A program made the translations under genes and the position numbers. The notes beneath the pieces were generated by a model that saw nothing but the letters and a program-made list of their open reading frames with translations, was not told where the DNA came from and searched no databases. A stretch of DNA of 64,000 nucleotides, taken from Symsagittifera roscoffensis (taxonomy: Eukaryota > Xenacoelomorpha > Acoela > Convolutidae). Shown here one piece after another: positions 1-8,675 of this stretch; position 1 is the stretch's first letter, and every line of letters starts with the position of its first letter. Where the stretch lies: the NCBI RefSeq assembly GCF_963678635.1, contig NC_087063.1, positions 38,826,759 through 38,890,758 of the forward strand, in the 5' to 3' direction.

Positions 1-193
1 CTCAATACCCTCCCGCTAAATCTGCGTGCGACGAAGGAACCCTATTTTTCGAAGAGTGGGCTCAGTCATACAATTTCATAGAAAACAGGGAATAATGAGG
101 ATCGAATTTGAGAACCAATCTGCAAACAATTGGTGTCCTTTATTCTCTCGAATTTCCAGTTAGGGTATTAGCCTCTTTTCATACAAGTTGGGC
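1..193. other. Flank beyond the giant retroelement
   Basis: This is host DNA on the far side of the 18.8-kb insertion. No convincing gene is visible. On the minus strand there is a possible splice acceptor (TTTGCAG at about 120-126) followed by 14 open codons and a stop at 76-78, in the phase needed to continue from the membrane exon at 19179-19421. It is too short to call with confidence. Confidence 0.3.
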
Positions 194-197
194 CTAA
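194..197. repeat. Target-site duplication CTAA, left
   Basis: The four bases CTAA directly precede the left LTR and recur directly after the right LTR at 18960-18963. A 4-bp duplication is within the usual range for Ty3/gypsy integrases. It fixes both outer boundaries of the giant element. Confidence 0.85.
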
Positions 198-607
198 TGA
201 GTTAGGACCGAAGTGGTTAACTCATAGAGTAATTTCGGATAGGGTACACCGTCTGCTCGTCACGCTATCTTATTTTCGGCCGGATAGATTCGTGCAACTT
301 CTTAGTCTAATACCGATCCTAATCTTACTCTTATACTATCTAGTCTCAGGTTGTTTAACTAGTCTCTGCTAGGCTCAATAGATCTAGGGTATACTGGTTT
401 ATGGCGGCTGCTGAAGTTCTCTTGGAGAGGCAACTAATTTCTAAGTTAAACTCAAATCTCTCTGGTGCTGAAATTACAAATAATTTCAGCACTTACAAAT
501 AAGTGGGTTGTTAGTTAGATGGATCATGATTGGTTAATATTAAAGACTTTACAGTGGTAAAATATCTAATTTATCCAATCATAAAATGTAGTTTAGATCA
601 GGTTCTA
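198..607 (-). repeat. 3' LTR of copy A
   Basis: This 410-bp repeat matches 18550-18959 with about four differences. Read on the minus strand it begins TAGAACCTGATC, where the 5' LTR begins TGGAACCTGATC; the second base appears mutated. It ends in CTCA just before the CTAA duplication. It should carry the polyadenylation signals of the element, which I could not locate precisely. Confidence 0.9.
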
Positions 608-614
608 CCCATCC
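608..614 (-). promoter_or_regulatory. Polypurine tract of copy A (GGATGGG)
   Basis: On the minus strand GGATGGG lies immediately before the 3' LTR. The same seven bases precede the 3' LTR of copy B (40306-40312). This conservation between otherwise diverged copies supports a role as plus-strand DNA primer, although the tract is short. Confidence 0.6.
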
Positions 615-2124
615 GGGTTTTACAGAGTTTTTTAGAATTGTCTTTCTGCAATTCAAAGGATGGATGATGGACGTTGGTATTTGGCGAACATCATATTCTT
701 CTGGGTTCTCTTGGTTTCAGAATGGTTTGCTATGACGGGTTTTTCTGTTTCATGTAGAGAACTTCTTTTGTGTTCGACCTCGTCTGGGAATGGCGTGGAG
801 ATTGTGCGTGGAGGGGATGCCTTGTTACTCGGATCTGTACGTATACTTGAACATCGAGGTGCTCATTGGTCTAGTTCAATGAAGTCCTTTTCTGCGAAGT
901 CAAGTCGTACTCTAAATCCTTTGAGTTGTGATTGTGGACGGCATATGGGTTGTGGTTGGCCATTCTTTTTCGAGTGTAGTGGGGTCATTTTGTCTTTGGA
1001 TGTTCGTCTTTGGTGTTGTATGCTGATCTATATACTGCAAGGTATAATTTACATTTTATAAAATTTTTATTAGTTCAGTGTTTTAATTATGATTTTGGTT
1101 AGTTGTTTTCACAAAAGCATTTTGTTTTAGTTCGGTTATTTTGAAGAGTTACTCACCCTTGAGTACCTCTTATTAAAAATAGAAGTGTGATCACAAAGCG
1201 TGGATGTAGCACGGTGGGTTAGGCCGGCTATAGAGCATGCTCAGGACGTCCTCTCTGGTGGGTTAGGCCAGGAGTGGGAGTATGATTTCGTGCGGTTTCT
1301 GTGAGAGGTCCTGTTATGTGATAACGTTTTATGTCGGGTTTGTGGTGGTTTTTCTTATGTTTCGTTGGTTGCGTCCTTTTTTCAAAAATCAAATTGTTTT
1401 TGGTATGGGTTTGTCTTTCGACTTTTTTGTGTTTTATTATTTCTTTCTTAGACTTTATAATAGTCTTCAAAAGAATAAATTATCCAGTTTTAAACTGGGT
1501 TAATCCGGTTTGGGTACCGTTGGTTTTCTTTCCTTAGTCATGCTGTTATTTTATGATTTGTGGTGTTTAGTAAGCTGCGTTGGTTAGTTTGGTTTAGTAT
1601 ATAATTCCTTTCCAACCGGGTTAAAGGAAAGTTTGAAACTTGTTATCGTGTGTTAGAGTTGTTGAGTGTGAAAACTTGAAACTGAAATTCATTATTTAAA
1701 CAATTCTTCGTCGGCGAGCTGTGCGAGTTTGGATAGAATTCTTGTGCGAGTGAATGAAAATATCAAAAGGTTAGTACTGCATTTTCGTCTTATCAATTTA
1801 CTACATAGAATTTCAATTTTACTGCTAGTTTTGGGGAAAAATTAAGTTACAAATTTTCATCATTATTAGAATTACTGCTTTTGGTAAAACAATTTATAAA
1901 TTAATTTACTACATTGGTATGAATTTTATTATATTTATCTAGTGCAAAATATTAATAGAGTTTAGAAGAATTTGAAGAAGTGTTCTATTTTTTATTTTTC
2001 TTTTGTGTTTTTTGCAGATGATCGTGGGATGAAGACTAAAAATCTAAATGAGACATGGATAAAGAATGGTTAGTTTTAATGTAAACTTATTAGTTAAGAA
2101 TATGTATAAATTATACTTACCTGT
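615..2124 (-). other. 3' non-coding region of copy A
   Basis: About 1.5 kb lies between ORF-D and the 3' LTR. Only short, unsupported open frames occur on either strand. Stretches around 1480-1500 and 1205-1270 have recognisable counterparts in copy B (about 39270-39600), so part of it is conserved. It may hold transport, packaging or polyadenylation signals; none can be named from sequence. Confidence 0.55.
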
Positions 2125-3039
2125 TTAGTCGTCGGGGAAAAAACCGTGGGGGAAGATGTCGTGTATTATGTCGGAATTTGTTAGTAATTTTGCTAGTATG
2201 CGAATGATGTTTTTAGTTTGAAGCAGTGGCCAAAGCAATTGAAGTGCTTTAATAGTTTTTAGTTCTTCAGTGCCAACTGCAAATTCATAAGGTGTGTTTT
2301 GAATGAGATTATATAATTTGTGATTGTATTTAGTGTTGTGGATGAATTCTAATATTGGGATTTCTATAGGTTGAATAAATTCATGTGGGATAAGGAAGGG
2401 TCTGGATTCTTCTGCGTTAAGGGTCTTCGTGATGGGACAAAATATATACATTTGGGTTATGGAATCATAATTGCGAAGAATACCGTGAAGGTTAGTATCT
2501 TTGATGCAATATGTGAAGTTAAGAAAAAATGGTGAAGTGTATTTAGGGTTAATAAACTGAAAACGGTGGTGTGGTTGTCTTGATGGAATGTGCAGATCGA
2601 AATGATTTTGTATGAAACGATAATATGTATATGTGTGGGTTTGTTTAGTGCGTAACATAATGTCGTGTGAGCAGTGCAAATCGCGTTCATGTGGTGCAAG
2701 GAAGTTGAAGGTTAGTGAAAATAATTGAAATCTTTCTTTAAAACTTTCGTAAGCTTTCATGTCGGTTAGTGCTTCAGAAATGACGTGGTCGAATTTGCGA
2801 TCAAATATATTGAGTGTAAATACATATGGTCTTTTGATGAAGAATTTTTCTGTGATTTGTGGGTTAGCGAAGCGATCATCATCTAAAAATTGGTCTTGGT
2901 TAGCTCGGATGATGTTATGATCGTAATATTCTAGCGTATATTCGTTAGCTCGGGGTGCAGTGAACGTTTTTAGTGACTTTTTATATCCTATATAAGTAAA
3001 TTGTCTATGTGTTAGTGGTGTGGTGAGTCGGTATAGCAT
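2125..3039 (-). CDS. ORF-D, 304-aa accessory protein of the giant element
   Basis: An intact 304-codon frame with a genuine ATG, lying 36 bases after the end of ORF-C, is the last gene of the element. I do not recognise the product. It has no signal peptide or clear membrane segment, is rich in His, Tyr, Phe, Asn and Thr, and has a hydrophobic C-terminal stretch (about residues 262-285: LQLLWPLLQTKNIIRILAKL) ending in an acidic tail. Copy B retains a diverged but alignable remnant at 39046-39185, with YDHT matching YDHN and similar residues on both sides. Maintenance in two old lineages argues that it encodes a real protein. It is one of the few long frames here with no internal break. Its role is unknown; an assembly, regulatory or host-interaction factor would all fit. 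Confidence 0.7.
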   Translation of the reverse strand: MLYRLTTPLTHRQFTYIGYKKSLKTFTAPRANEYTLEYYDHNIIRANQDQFLDDDRFANPQITEKFFIKRPYVFTLNIFDRKFDHVISEALTDMKAYESFKERFQLFSLTFNFLAPHERDLHCSHDIMLRTKQTHTYTYYRFIQNHFDLHIPSRQPHHRFQFINPKYTSPFFLNFTYCIKDTNLHGILRNYDSITQMYIFCPITKTLNAEESRPFLIPHEFIQPIEIPILEFIHNTKYNHKLYNLIQNTPYEFAVGTEELKTIKALQLLWPLLQTKNIIRILAKLLTNSDIIHDIFPHGFFPDD

Positions 3040-3075
3040 ATCTTGATTTCTTTCTATATCGATATGAGTATTAGA

Positions 3076-3346
3076 TCATGGTAGGCAAAGGGGATAAGTA
3101 AAATGATAATATGATGTCCAATGAAGTGTAGGCATTAAAACATGTTCATCTACAAAACTACGTGTGTCGTTAGTGTCATGAGGGGTGTTTAAAGTATATT
3201 GTGGAAATGAAGGTGAGGTGATTGCTAGAAAATCTTTCGTGTTAGTGTGATTTGGATGATTAATATATTCACGGGCTGTTCCTGGTTTTGTTGGAAATGG
3301 ATGGTTTGGGAATTTTCTTTTGAAAGTGCGATAAGCTCCATTAGTG
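3076..3346 (-). CDS. ORF-C, C-terminal continuation in a second frame
   Basis: About 90 codons stay open after the ORF-C frame closes at 3347 and end with a TGA at 3076-3078. The translation begins in a Lys/Arg/Phe-rich stretch (TFKRKFPNHPF) and becomes Thr/Asn/His-rich, resembling the composition of ORF-C. I interpret it as the C-terminal part of ORF-C, separated by a one-base frame break near 3350. It could instead be a separate small gene, but no ATG sits at its start. Confidence 0.5.
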
Positions 3347-3931
3347 CTATTTGATGATTTGGTGGATGTATGATTGTGCTAATGATGCGGTATAAGCTGA
3401 AGAGGGTGTAGGGGTAGGTGGGTTTGATGATTCTATTGTGGAAGAAATCTGATTTATAGTGGGGGTGTCAAGGTGTAATGGTTGTTGTTGTAGGGTGATA
3501 AAATTATCTAGTTCTTGGGAGATTTGGGGAATATCTGGAGAATTGGATGATCGTTCTGATTGAAATGAAGAGTAGGTTGGGGTGACTTGTGAAGCGTAAG
3601 AAGGTGTAGAAATGGATGGGAGTGGGTTATTTGGTGGGATTGGTTGAAAAGGGGGTGTTGAAAAAATTGAGGAGTTGGTTTGAAAATTATTGGATGGAGA
3701 TGGTTCAGAGTCTGCAAATTCATCAGGGGTTTCAATATTAGGGTTATTGAGTTGTGAAATGGAGTATAAAACTGAAATATGTGAATTAGTGTCTGAATTC
3801 ATGCCTGATGTTATATTACTGGTTGGGAAATCGGGTGGCGGGAAAGCAAAAAGTGGAATTATTGTAATTGGAGTGTTGAGGTTGGTTGTGTGGGAATTTG
3901 AGCGGTGTAGGGATCCAAGTTGTCGGCTCAT
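3347..3931 (-). CDS. ORF-C, Pro/Ser/Thr-rich accessory protein
   Basis: The ATG at 3931-3929 overlaps the envelope stop codon as ATGA (3928-3931). The same ATGA arrangement is kept in copy B at 38184-38187, where the N-terminal residues MSRQ are also identical. The 194-aa product is low in complexity, dominated by Ser, Pro, Thr, Asn, Gln and Ile, without Cys pairs or membrane segments, and so is probably disordered. Such proteins resemble the phosphoprotein-like or late-domain regions of viruses only in composition, so no function is assigned. The frame closes at 3347, but coding-like sequence continues in another frame to 3076. Translation could occur by termination-reinitiation at the ATGA. 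Confidence 0.6.
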   Translation of the reverse strand: MSRQLGSLHRSNSHTTNLNTPITIIPLFAFPPPDFPTSNITSGMNSDTNSHISVLYSISQLNNPNIETPDEFADSEPSPSNNFQTNSSIFSTPPFQPIPPNNPLPSISTPSYASQVTPTYSSFQSERSSNSPDIPQISQELDNFITLQQQPLHLDTPTINQISSTIESSNPPTPTPSSAYTASLAQSYIHQIIK

Positions 3932-4498
3932 CGTGGGCTAAAAAAATTATTATTTTGAGACTGAAAAGCGGTGGTATGGGGTTGTTCTATAATTTGTTCA
4001 TATACATTTTCATCTTGTGAATGATGTGTCATTATATGTTGAATGGGACTTTGTGATATGGTTGGTCTAAACTTTGGATTATGTGTTATTGCTAAATTTC
4101 GAAAATTTTGTGGGACTAGGGATAATGGATGGTTATGTGGTAGGGGTGGTAACTGTGGTGCTGTAGGCGTTATTTCTACATTATTATGTTCTTCGTCGTA
4201 TGTGTTCTGTCTTGTTGCTATTTTTGTATTGTATTCTTTTATTTGTGCGTCTAAAAGAATTTTGTTTATTGATGATGAAAAAATTCCAAAGAATCCTGCA
4301 AATAGTATGCGTGCTACACTTGCTTGTCTATTTACTTGTGTGTGTATAGCACATGCGTTGTAGATTCCTTTTAAAAGTGAAAAAAGAAATCCTATAAAGT
4401 TAAACATAGCGTATAGAATAGTCAACTTTTCTAAGATGTAATATGGCCATCCTAGAAAATCAAGAATTTCATTTTTTAGTGTAACAAAGTTAAAAAAA
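3928..4498 (-). CDS. Envelope gene, membrane anchor and cytoplasmic tail segment
   Basis: This frame continues the envelope after a break at the seven-base homopolymer 4492-4498. It opens with a hydrophobic segment (LYAMFNFIGFLFSLLKGIYN), followed by a second apolar stretch (ARILFAGFFGIFSSSINKI) and then a hydrophilic Pro/Gln/Asn-rich tail of about 90 residues. That is the expected order for a class I membrane glycoprotein: ectodomain, stem, anchor, tail. Copy B carries the matching junction at about 37600-37700. The frame stops at 3928-3930, where the TGA is fused to the ORF-C start. It is virus-like in origin but broken in this copy. Confidence 0.65.
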
Positions 4499-5558
4499 TA
4501 TTTATAGGTGAGATATCTTGTGGTCGGTATTTTTCACCGTTTAGATATATATAGTCTTTAATGTCTTTAAAATATCCGCTATAATCTTGTGTATAGATAT
4601 CTGCAAATCCTGCGGTTTCGGCAAGTTTGCGTAAGTTTTGGTCAATTGATTGTCTTTGTATAGTGTCCATTTGTGTTAATAATTCTTGGAACTGTTGTGT
4701 TCTAATGTGATGTTGGATATCGGATTTTGAATATGTTCCAATTGATTGTAAGTCGATATTTGGGCTTCGAGCAATAGCTCTAATGCTTTCTGGTGAAAAT
4801 TTTTTGAGTGATTGCCTTAATGTGGGGTATGGGGTAAGAAGGTAATATTCATCTTCATCAGGGTTCAGTTGTACTACATTGTGGCTATTTTCTGATCCAC
4901 ATGGAACTGCGGTATCCCAGAAATAGGTTCGTCTTGAAAGTGTGTCAACGAAATGTACTTTATTTTTATAAAAGATAGGGATTCTTTTATAACATCGTTT
5001 ATCTTCAAAAACATATAGTGGTGATACTTTTTTGGTACAGGTATAAAACCATAAAATGTTTCCTTCGTAGTCTAAAAAATTTGATCTGTTTCCTGATAGT
5101 AAATATCCTGCGTAGGGTATTTTTGATACTGCTAGTGCAAGTGATTGTAAGATTTGTGTCCGTTCTAATTCGCATAGTTGGTGAAGTGTTTCCAATTCAG
5201 AGAGTGACATTTCCTGAAAAATTCGGCTAATTGTGTAGTCTAATTTCATATCTAAGTGAATATCATAGTGGATATTACCAAAATAAGTACTATTCATTAG
5301 TGATAGTTCTTGTAAACGTGTGCTTCTAGTGTCATGGGGCTTTAGATGTCCACCGGGTTGACCTTTACTTTTTTGAAAATTAACTGATATATATGATGTT
5401 CCTTCGTTTAGAGGATGACTTGTGGCATATGGGTCGATTTTTATTTTTCCAGTGGTCATGTCGAATCCTTTTTCGTATTCAACTAATATTTCGGAGTATT
5501 GTGTTTTGTGAAGTGGGTTTCTGTATTTGCATGCAAGTTCTGTTTCTTGATATATTTG
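4476..5558 (-). CDS. Envelope gene, central ectodomain (chuvirus glycoprotein-like)
   Basis: This is the most diagnostic part of the envelope. The visible order is a Cys-containing helix (LHQLCELERTQILQSLALAV), then GNRSNFL, a Trp/Tyr/Cys cluster (ILWFYTCTK), SPL, CYKRIPIFY and FVDTLSRRTYF, a further Cys (VPCGSE), and a Tyr-Leu-Thr-Pro segment. From memory of the family, this succession of motifs matches glycoproteins of chuviruses (Jingchuvirales) better than errantivirus, baculovirus F or phlebovirus-type envelopes. A potential N-glycosylation site lies in GNRS. The frame is open from 5558, changes from the preceding segment near 5480-5558, and closes at 4476 beyond the homopolymer break. 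Copy B retains the same domain at 36940-37600. Role by homology: receptor binding or membrane fusion. Confidence 0.75.
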   Translation of the reverse strand, partial: QIYQETELACKYRNPLHKTQYSEILVEYEKGFDMTTGKIKIDPYATSHPLNEGTSYISVNFQKSKGQPGGHLKPHDTRSTRLQELSLMNSTYFGNIHYDIHLDMKLDYTISRIFQEMSLSELETLHQLCELERTQILQSLALAVSKIPYAGYLLSGNRSNFLDYEGNILWFYTCTKKVSPLYVFEDKRCYKRIPIFYKNKVHFVDTLSRRTYFWDTAVPCGSENSHNVVQLNPDEDEYYLLTPYPTLRQSLKKFSPESIRAIARSPNIDLQSIGTYSKSDIQHHIRTQQFQELLTQMDTIQRQSIDQNLRKLAETAGFADIYTQDYSGYFKDIKDYIYLNGEKYRPQDISPINIFLTLLH

Positions 5559-6104
5559 TCAATTTATTTTCTATATTGTGAATGTTTCCAAAATTAGTAC
5601 TTTGTTTTCGTGATGGATTTACTTGTTCATATGGAATTGATTGTATAAAATATTTTTCGTGAAATTTTATCATTCGGGCGTGTATTTTTGCTACTTGAAA
5701 TGTTGTACATGTGTCTTCGGGGAACCAAACAATTGTTGCTTGTGTTCGTGTTGTAGAGTCACAATAGCCTTGATCGTTTTTACAAGGTAATCTAATTCCT
5801 TGATAGATCATTGTGTTGTCAGATAAATCGCGTGTGAGTTGTATTTTTTCGAGTTGTATTTTCCAATCGAAAAACATTATTTCTTGATATCCTTTATTTT
5901 TTGTGTCTGCTTTGCAGTTTGATGGGTTATTGATACCAATGTGCGGTATCCAGTGTTTATCGTGTATGTCATAAGTTAATCTTCCGTGTGCGCCGTTGTA
6001 TGGGTATTTTTCATCTAGTTTTATATGTCCTTGATATCTTTCAAGTTCTGCTTGATGTACAGAATCTGCAAAAACTTGGAAATATACTAACTTTCTATCG
6101 GTGT
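5479..6104 (-). CDS. Envelope gene, second ectodomain segment
   Basis: This frame is open from the homopolymer at 6104-6111 to 5479 and continues the envelope between its N-terminal and central segments. The translation is rich in Tyr, His, Trp and Cys (for example LPCKNDQGYCDS and FPEDTCTTFQVA), typical of an extracellular domain. It has no hydrophobic anchor. It joins neither neighbour in frame: one-base changes lie at 6104-6111 and within about 5480-5558. No ATG is needed, because it is interior to the original gene. Confidence 0.65.
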
Positions 6105-6536
6105 TTTTTTTGTGATATTTAGTCTGAGTAACTCGTTTTTACAATCTTCGGGGTTGAGATGTAAAAGTCGTTCGATATTACTCTGGTAGAATGATTCGTG
6201 GTCAAGTCGGTTTTTATTTCCATTTGAGACTTGTGAACAATGTACTTTCTTTTCAGAAAATGTTGCTGTGAATTTATATCCTATAACTGTTGTTGCTCGG
6301 GCTTTTGAATAGAGTGTCGCTATTACATTTGTAGTTTCTATAGCTTGTGGTTCTGTTTCGCATTGTGATACTTGATTTATTGCATATTTGTGTAGTGTTT
6401 TTTGTTCATTTTCTTCACAATCGTAATGTGTTACTAATAAATTTTGGGGTCCTGTGCGGGGGGAAGGATTTATGTTCTGATTGGAAATGACTAGAAAAAA
6501 GAGTTGGAGAAAAATTAATATTTTTAGAATATACAT
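6087..6536 (-). CDS. Envelope gene, N-terminal segment with signal peptide
   Basis: The ATG at 6536-6534 opens a strong signal peptide (MYILKILIFLQLFFLVIS), followed by a secreted-type domain with a YDC motif, regularly spaced Cys residues and a VHCS segment. It ends after 149 codons because of the frame change at the eight-base homopolymer 6104-6111. The start overlaps the end of the preceding frame by 13 bases (stop at 6524-6526), so env directly follows ORF-B. The YDC start and cysteine pattern fit the N-terminus of chuvirus-type glycoproteins. A generic secreted protein is the alternative, but the downstream segments make an envelope far more likely. Confidence 0.7.
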   Translation of the reverse strand: MYILKILIFLQLFFLVISNQNINPSPRTGPQNLLVTHYDCEENEQKTLHKYAINQVSQCETEPQAIETTNVIATLYSKARATTVIGYKFTATFSEKKVHCSQVSNGNKNRLDHESFYQSNIERLLHLNPEDCKNELLRLNITKKTPIES

Positions 6537-7680
6537 GTGTATGATAATCCTGAGTATGGGTTATAAAATGTGATGTAACCAATTGTCTTTTTGGTATATC
6601 TGTCGTATTTGTATATTACCTCAGTTGTTATAAATGGTGGTGGTAGTGATTGAGCTGTTATATTTGGTGGGTTTAATGGGTAGGGATGTTGAGCAATGTT
6701 GTTTAGTTTAACCGTGATTTCAAATTTTAATTGTAGACTATTTTGTTGGAGTATTTGGATGTTATGATCACGAATGTCTTCGTGGATATCTTGTCTATAT
6801 TGTAATCTATTGAGTGCCCAGTTGTGGAGTCGGTTACTTTCTGGGTGTTGTCCAAATAATGGTGGGGGGTGCTGTGAATGTATTCCAGTCTAATCTTAAA
6901 GGGATATTTGTTGATGATTGTTCTCGATATCTAGCGTCGAGGTTATTTGGGAAATTCAAAGAAAAAGGCGTCGGTGAAATCTGGCTTATTGATGGTGTTG
7001 ATGGTAGTGATAATGTTTCTGGTAGTGATGAGGATGTTGTTGTATCCGTAGAAATATCTATTGGATCATTGATTAAATTTGTTTCACCTTGTGTGAATGA
7101 TTGTGTTGTCCAATATGGTGGTCGTGATGTTTGGTTTGGGGGGTTAAAGGGATTTTCACGTATTTGTTCAGATGTTGCTGTTGAACCTAAGTAATCTGAG
7201 GGTAGGCTTGAGGTGCTACGTTGTGAAAGAAGTGTTGGGGTTTCTGGTAATATACCAATGGGGTTTTCTGGAGTACTTTGTGATGGGGATTGGGGTATAT
7301 CAAAATGAACTCGGGGGATTTGAAAATTTCTGTTTCGTCGAGGATGTATAATTTGTCTATTTATTTCGACTGTATTTTGATTTTGACTAAGATTTCGTAT
7401 TCTACTTAATTCTTGTGGTAGTGTTGGGTACAAGTTATATGTTGGTTCACTTAGAGGTGCTTGTCGTTGAACTGGTTCTAGTGGTTCAGATAAGCGAGCG
7501 TGTCGTTCTTCAAAGGTATATGGGTTATCTTGAAAAGAAATTCGTGTAGATGTTTGAGGGTTTTGGGTAGTTATAGGTGGTGTTGGGTTATCTTGGGATG
7601 ATGTCGGTGAAGACTGACTGTGTGATTGTTGGTTAGCAATTTTTGATGGTTTTTGATCTATTTCTTTTAGTGAAAAAATT
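6524..7680 (-). CDS. ORF-B main part, Pro/Ser/Thr-rich with a C-terminal domain
   Basis: Two frames form one apparent gene. The first, open from about 7680 to 6834, is Pro/Ser/Thr/Gln-rich and low in complexity, with no clear ATG. The second, entered at the six-base homopolymer 6864-6869, runs to a stop at 6524-6526. It gives about 110 residues of more ordered composition, with regular aromatic and basic residues (LHNWALNRLQYRQDI, then VIYKYDRYTKK). The end overlaps the env ATG. Upstream, the frame meets the two-span ORF-B start at another six-base homopolymer (7673-7678). The product would be a membrane-anchored, disordered accessory protein. No family is recognised. The region is deleted in copy B, so its conservation cannot be judged here. 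Confidence 0.5.
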
Positions 7681-7855
7681 TATGTTTATTGTAGTATTCT
7701 TCTAGAAAAAAAATTAGAAGGATTGTTGCTAAGGCGAATGTGATGATTGCTTTCTTTATATATTTGCATATTGTCAAGATGAGGGATGATAGAAATGTTA
7801 TAAAAATTACAAATAGTAAAAAAATATCGGTTCTACTAAAAATGGTTCGTATCAT
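7667..7855 (-). CDS. ORF-B start, small two-span membrane protein
   Basis: A real ATG opens 62 codons. Two hydrophobic segments (DIFLLFVIFITFLSSLILTI and AIITFALATILLIFFL) are separated by a short basic loop (CKYIKK), and the frame ends in a charged tail. The size and topology resemble small hydrophobic or viroporin-like proteins of RNA viruses, but similarity in composition is not homology. The frame closes just after the homopolymer 7673-7678, where the Pro/Ser-rich frame begins. It may therefore be the N-terminal anchor of a longer ORF-B protein rather than an independent gene. Confidence 0.5.
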   Translation of the reverse strand: MIRTIFSRTDIFLLFVIFITFLSSLILTICKYIKKAIITFALATILLIFFLEEYYNKHKFFH

Positions 7856-8675
7856 TTAGATAAGTTTTGTGAATCGTACCTGTGGATATGGTCAATGGCT
7901 TTTGAAAGTTGGAAGTATAATTCAAATATGGAATAGAAAATTTAAAAAATATTGCAAAAATTGATTAAGATTATTACAAAAGCTTCAAAGGTATCAAAAA
8001 GAAATATGATTAAAAGTTTAAATTTTGTTAAAAAGTTTATGAAAATGTTAAGAATTATGTTGACTGATCGAGAGAAGAGCATTTAAGAAATGGCTTCTCG
8101 ATCGAATACTTTTTGTTGTCTGAGGCAATTTTCAAGTGTGGTCGAATTATTTATTGGTTTTTTGACAAGTGAGTTGAGTTTTGTGAAAAAGTGTTGGGGG
8201 CGAATTTTATGGTGTTTGGGAGGTCTTCTTTTTCTTTATTTTTATTTGTCAAGTGATCTGGGGTATTTTTGAGATTTTTATACCTTAGGCTAATTAAAAT
8301 AGTCGCTCTTTTACTTTAGGCTAATTTAACATTTTTGTTTGGGGGGTATTTGAGGTCTGAGTTGGGGAAATATTGTTGATCTTTGGGTTATTAGATAAGG
8401 TAGGGTTATGATATTATGGTGATATTTATTTTAGTTGTCAAGTTGGAATGGTTTGCCTATTTTTGACCTGGAGGTCGCAAAGTTATAGTTATAGATATGC
8501 CTGGAGTTTATTATCGTTCGTCTAGTTGGTTTGTGTTAGAGTTATAGAAGGTGACGGATTGGATGAATCCTATTGGCTAATTTTGAACTAGAATCGCTGC
8601 GTGTCTGTCAGCATGTTATTTTGAAAAATGAAAGTTCAAAATATTTCAGAGGTGCAAAGATTATTAATTGTAAAA
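7856..8675 (-). other. Non-coding spacer between integrase and ORF-B
   Basis: This 0.8-kb stretch separates pol from the envelope block, has no supported gene, and is rich in A/T tracts. It holds an imperfect inverted repeat at 8067-8105 (GATCGAGAGAAGAG ... CTTCTCGATC) and two nearby copies of TTAGGCTAATT around 8286 and 8317. The position is where a splice acceptor or second promoter for an envelope transcript would be expected; neither can be proven from sequence. Confidence 0.5.

Noticed and set aside
660..1537. Plus-strand open frames of 68-133 codons
   Set aside because: They run antisense to the 3' non-coding part of copy A, have no domain features, and are not kept in copy B.
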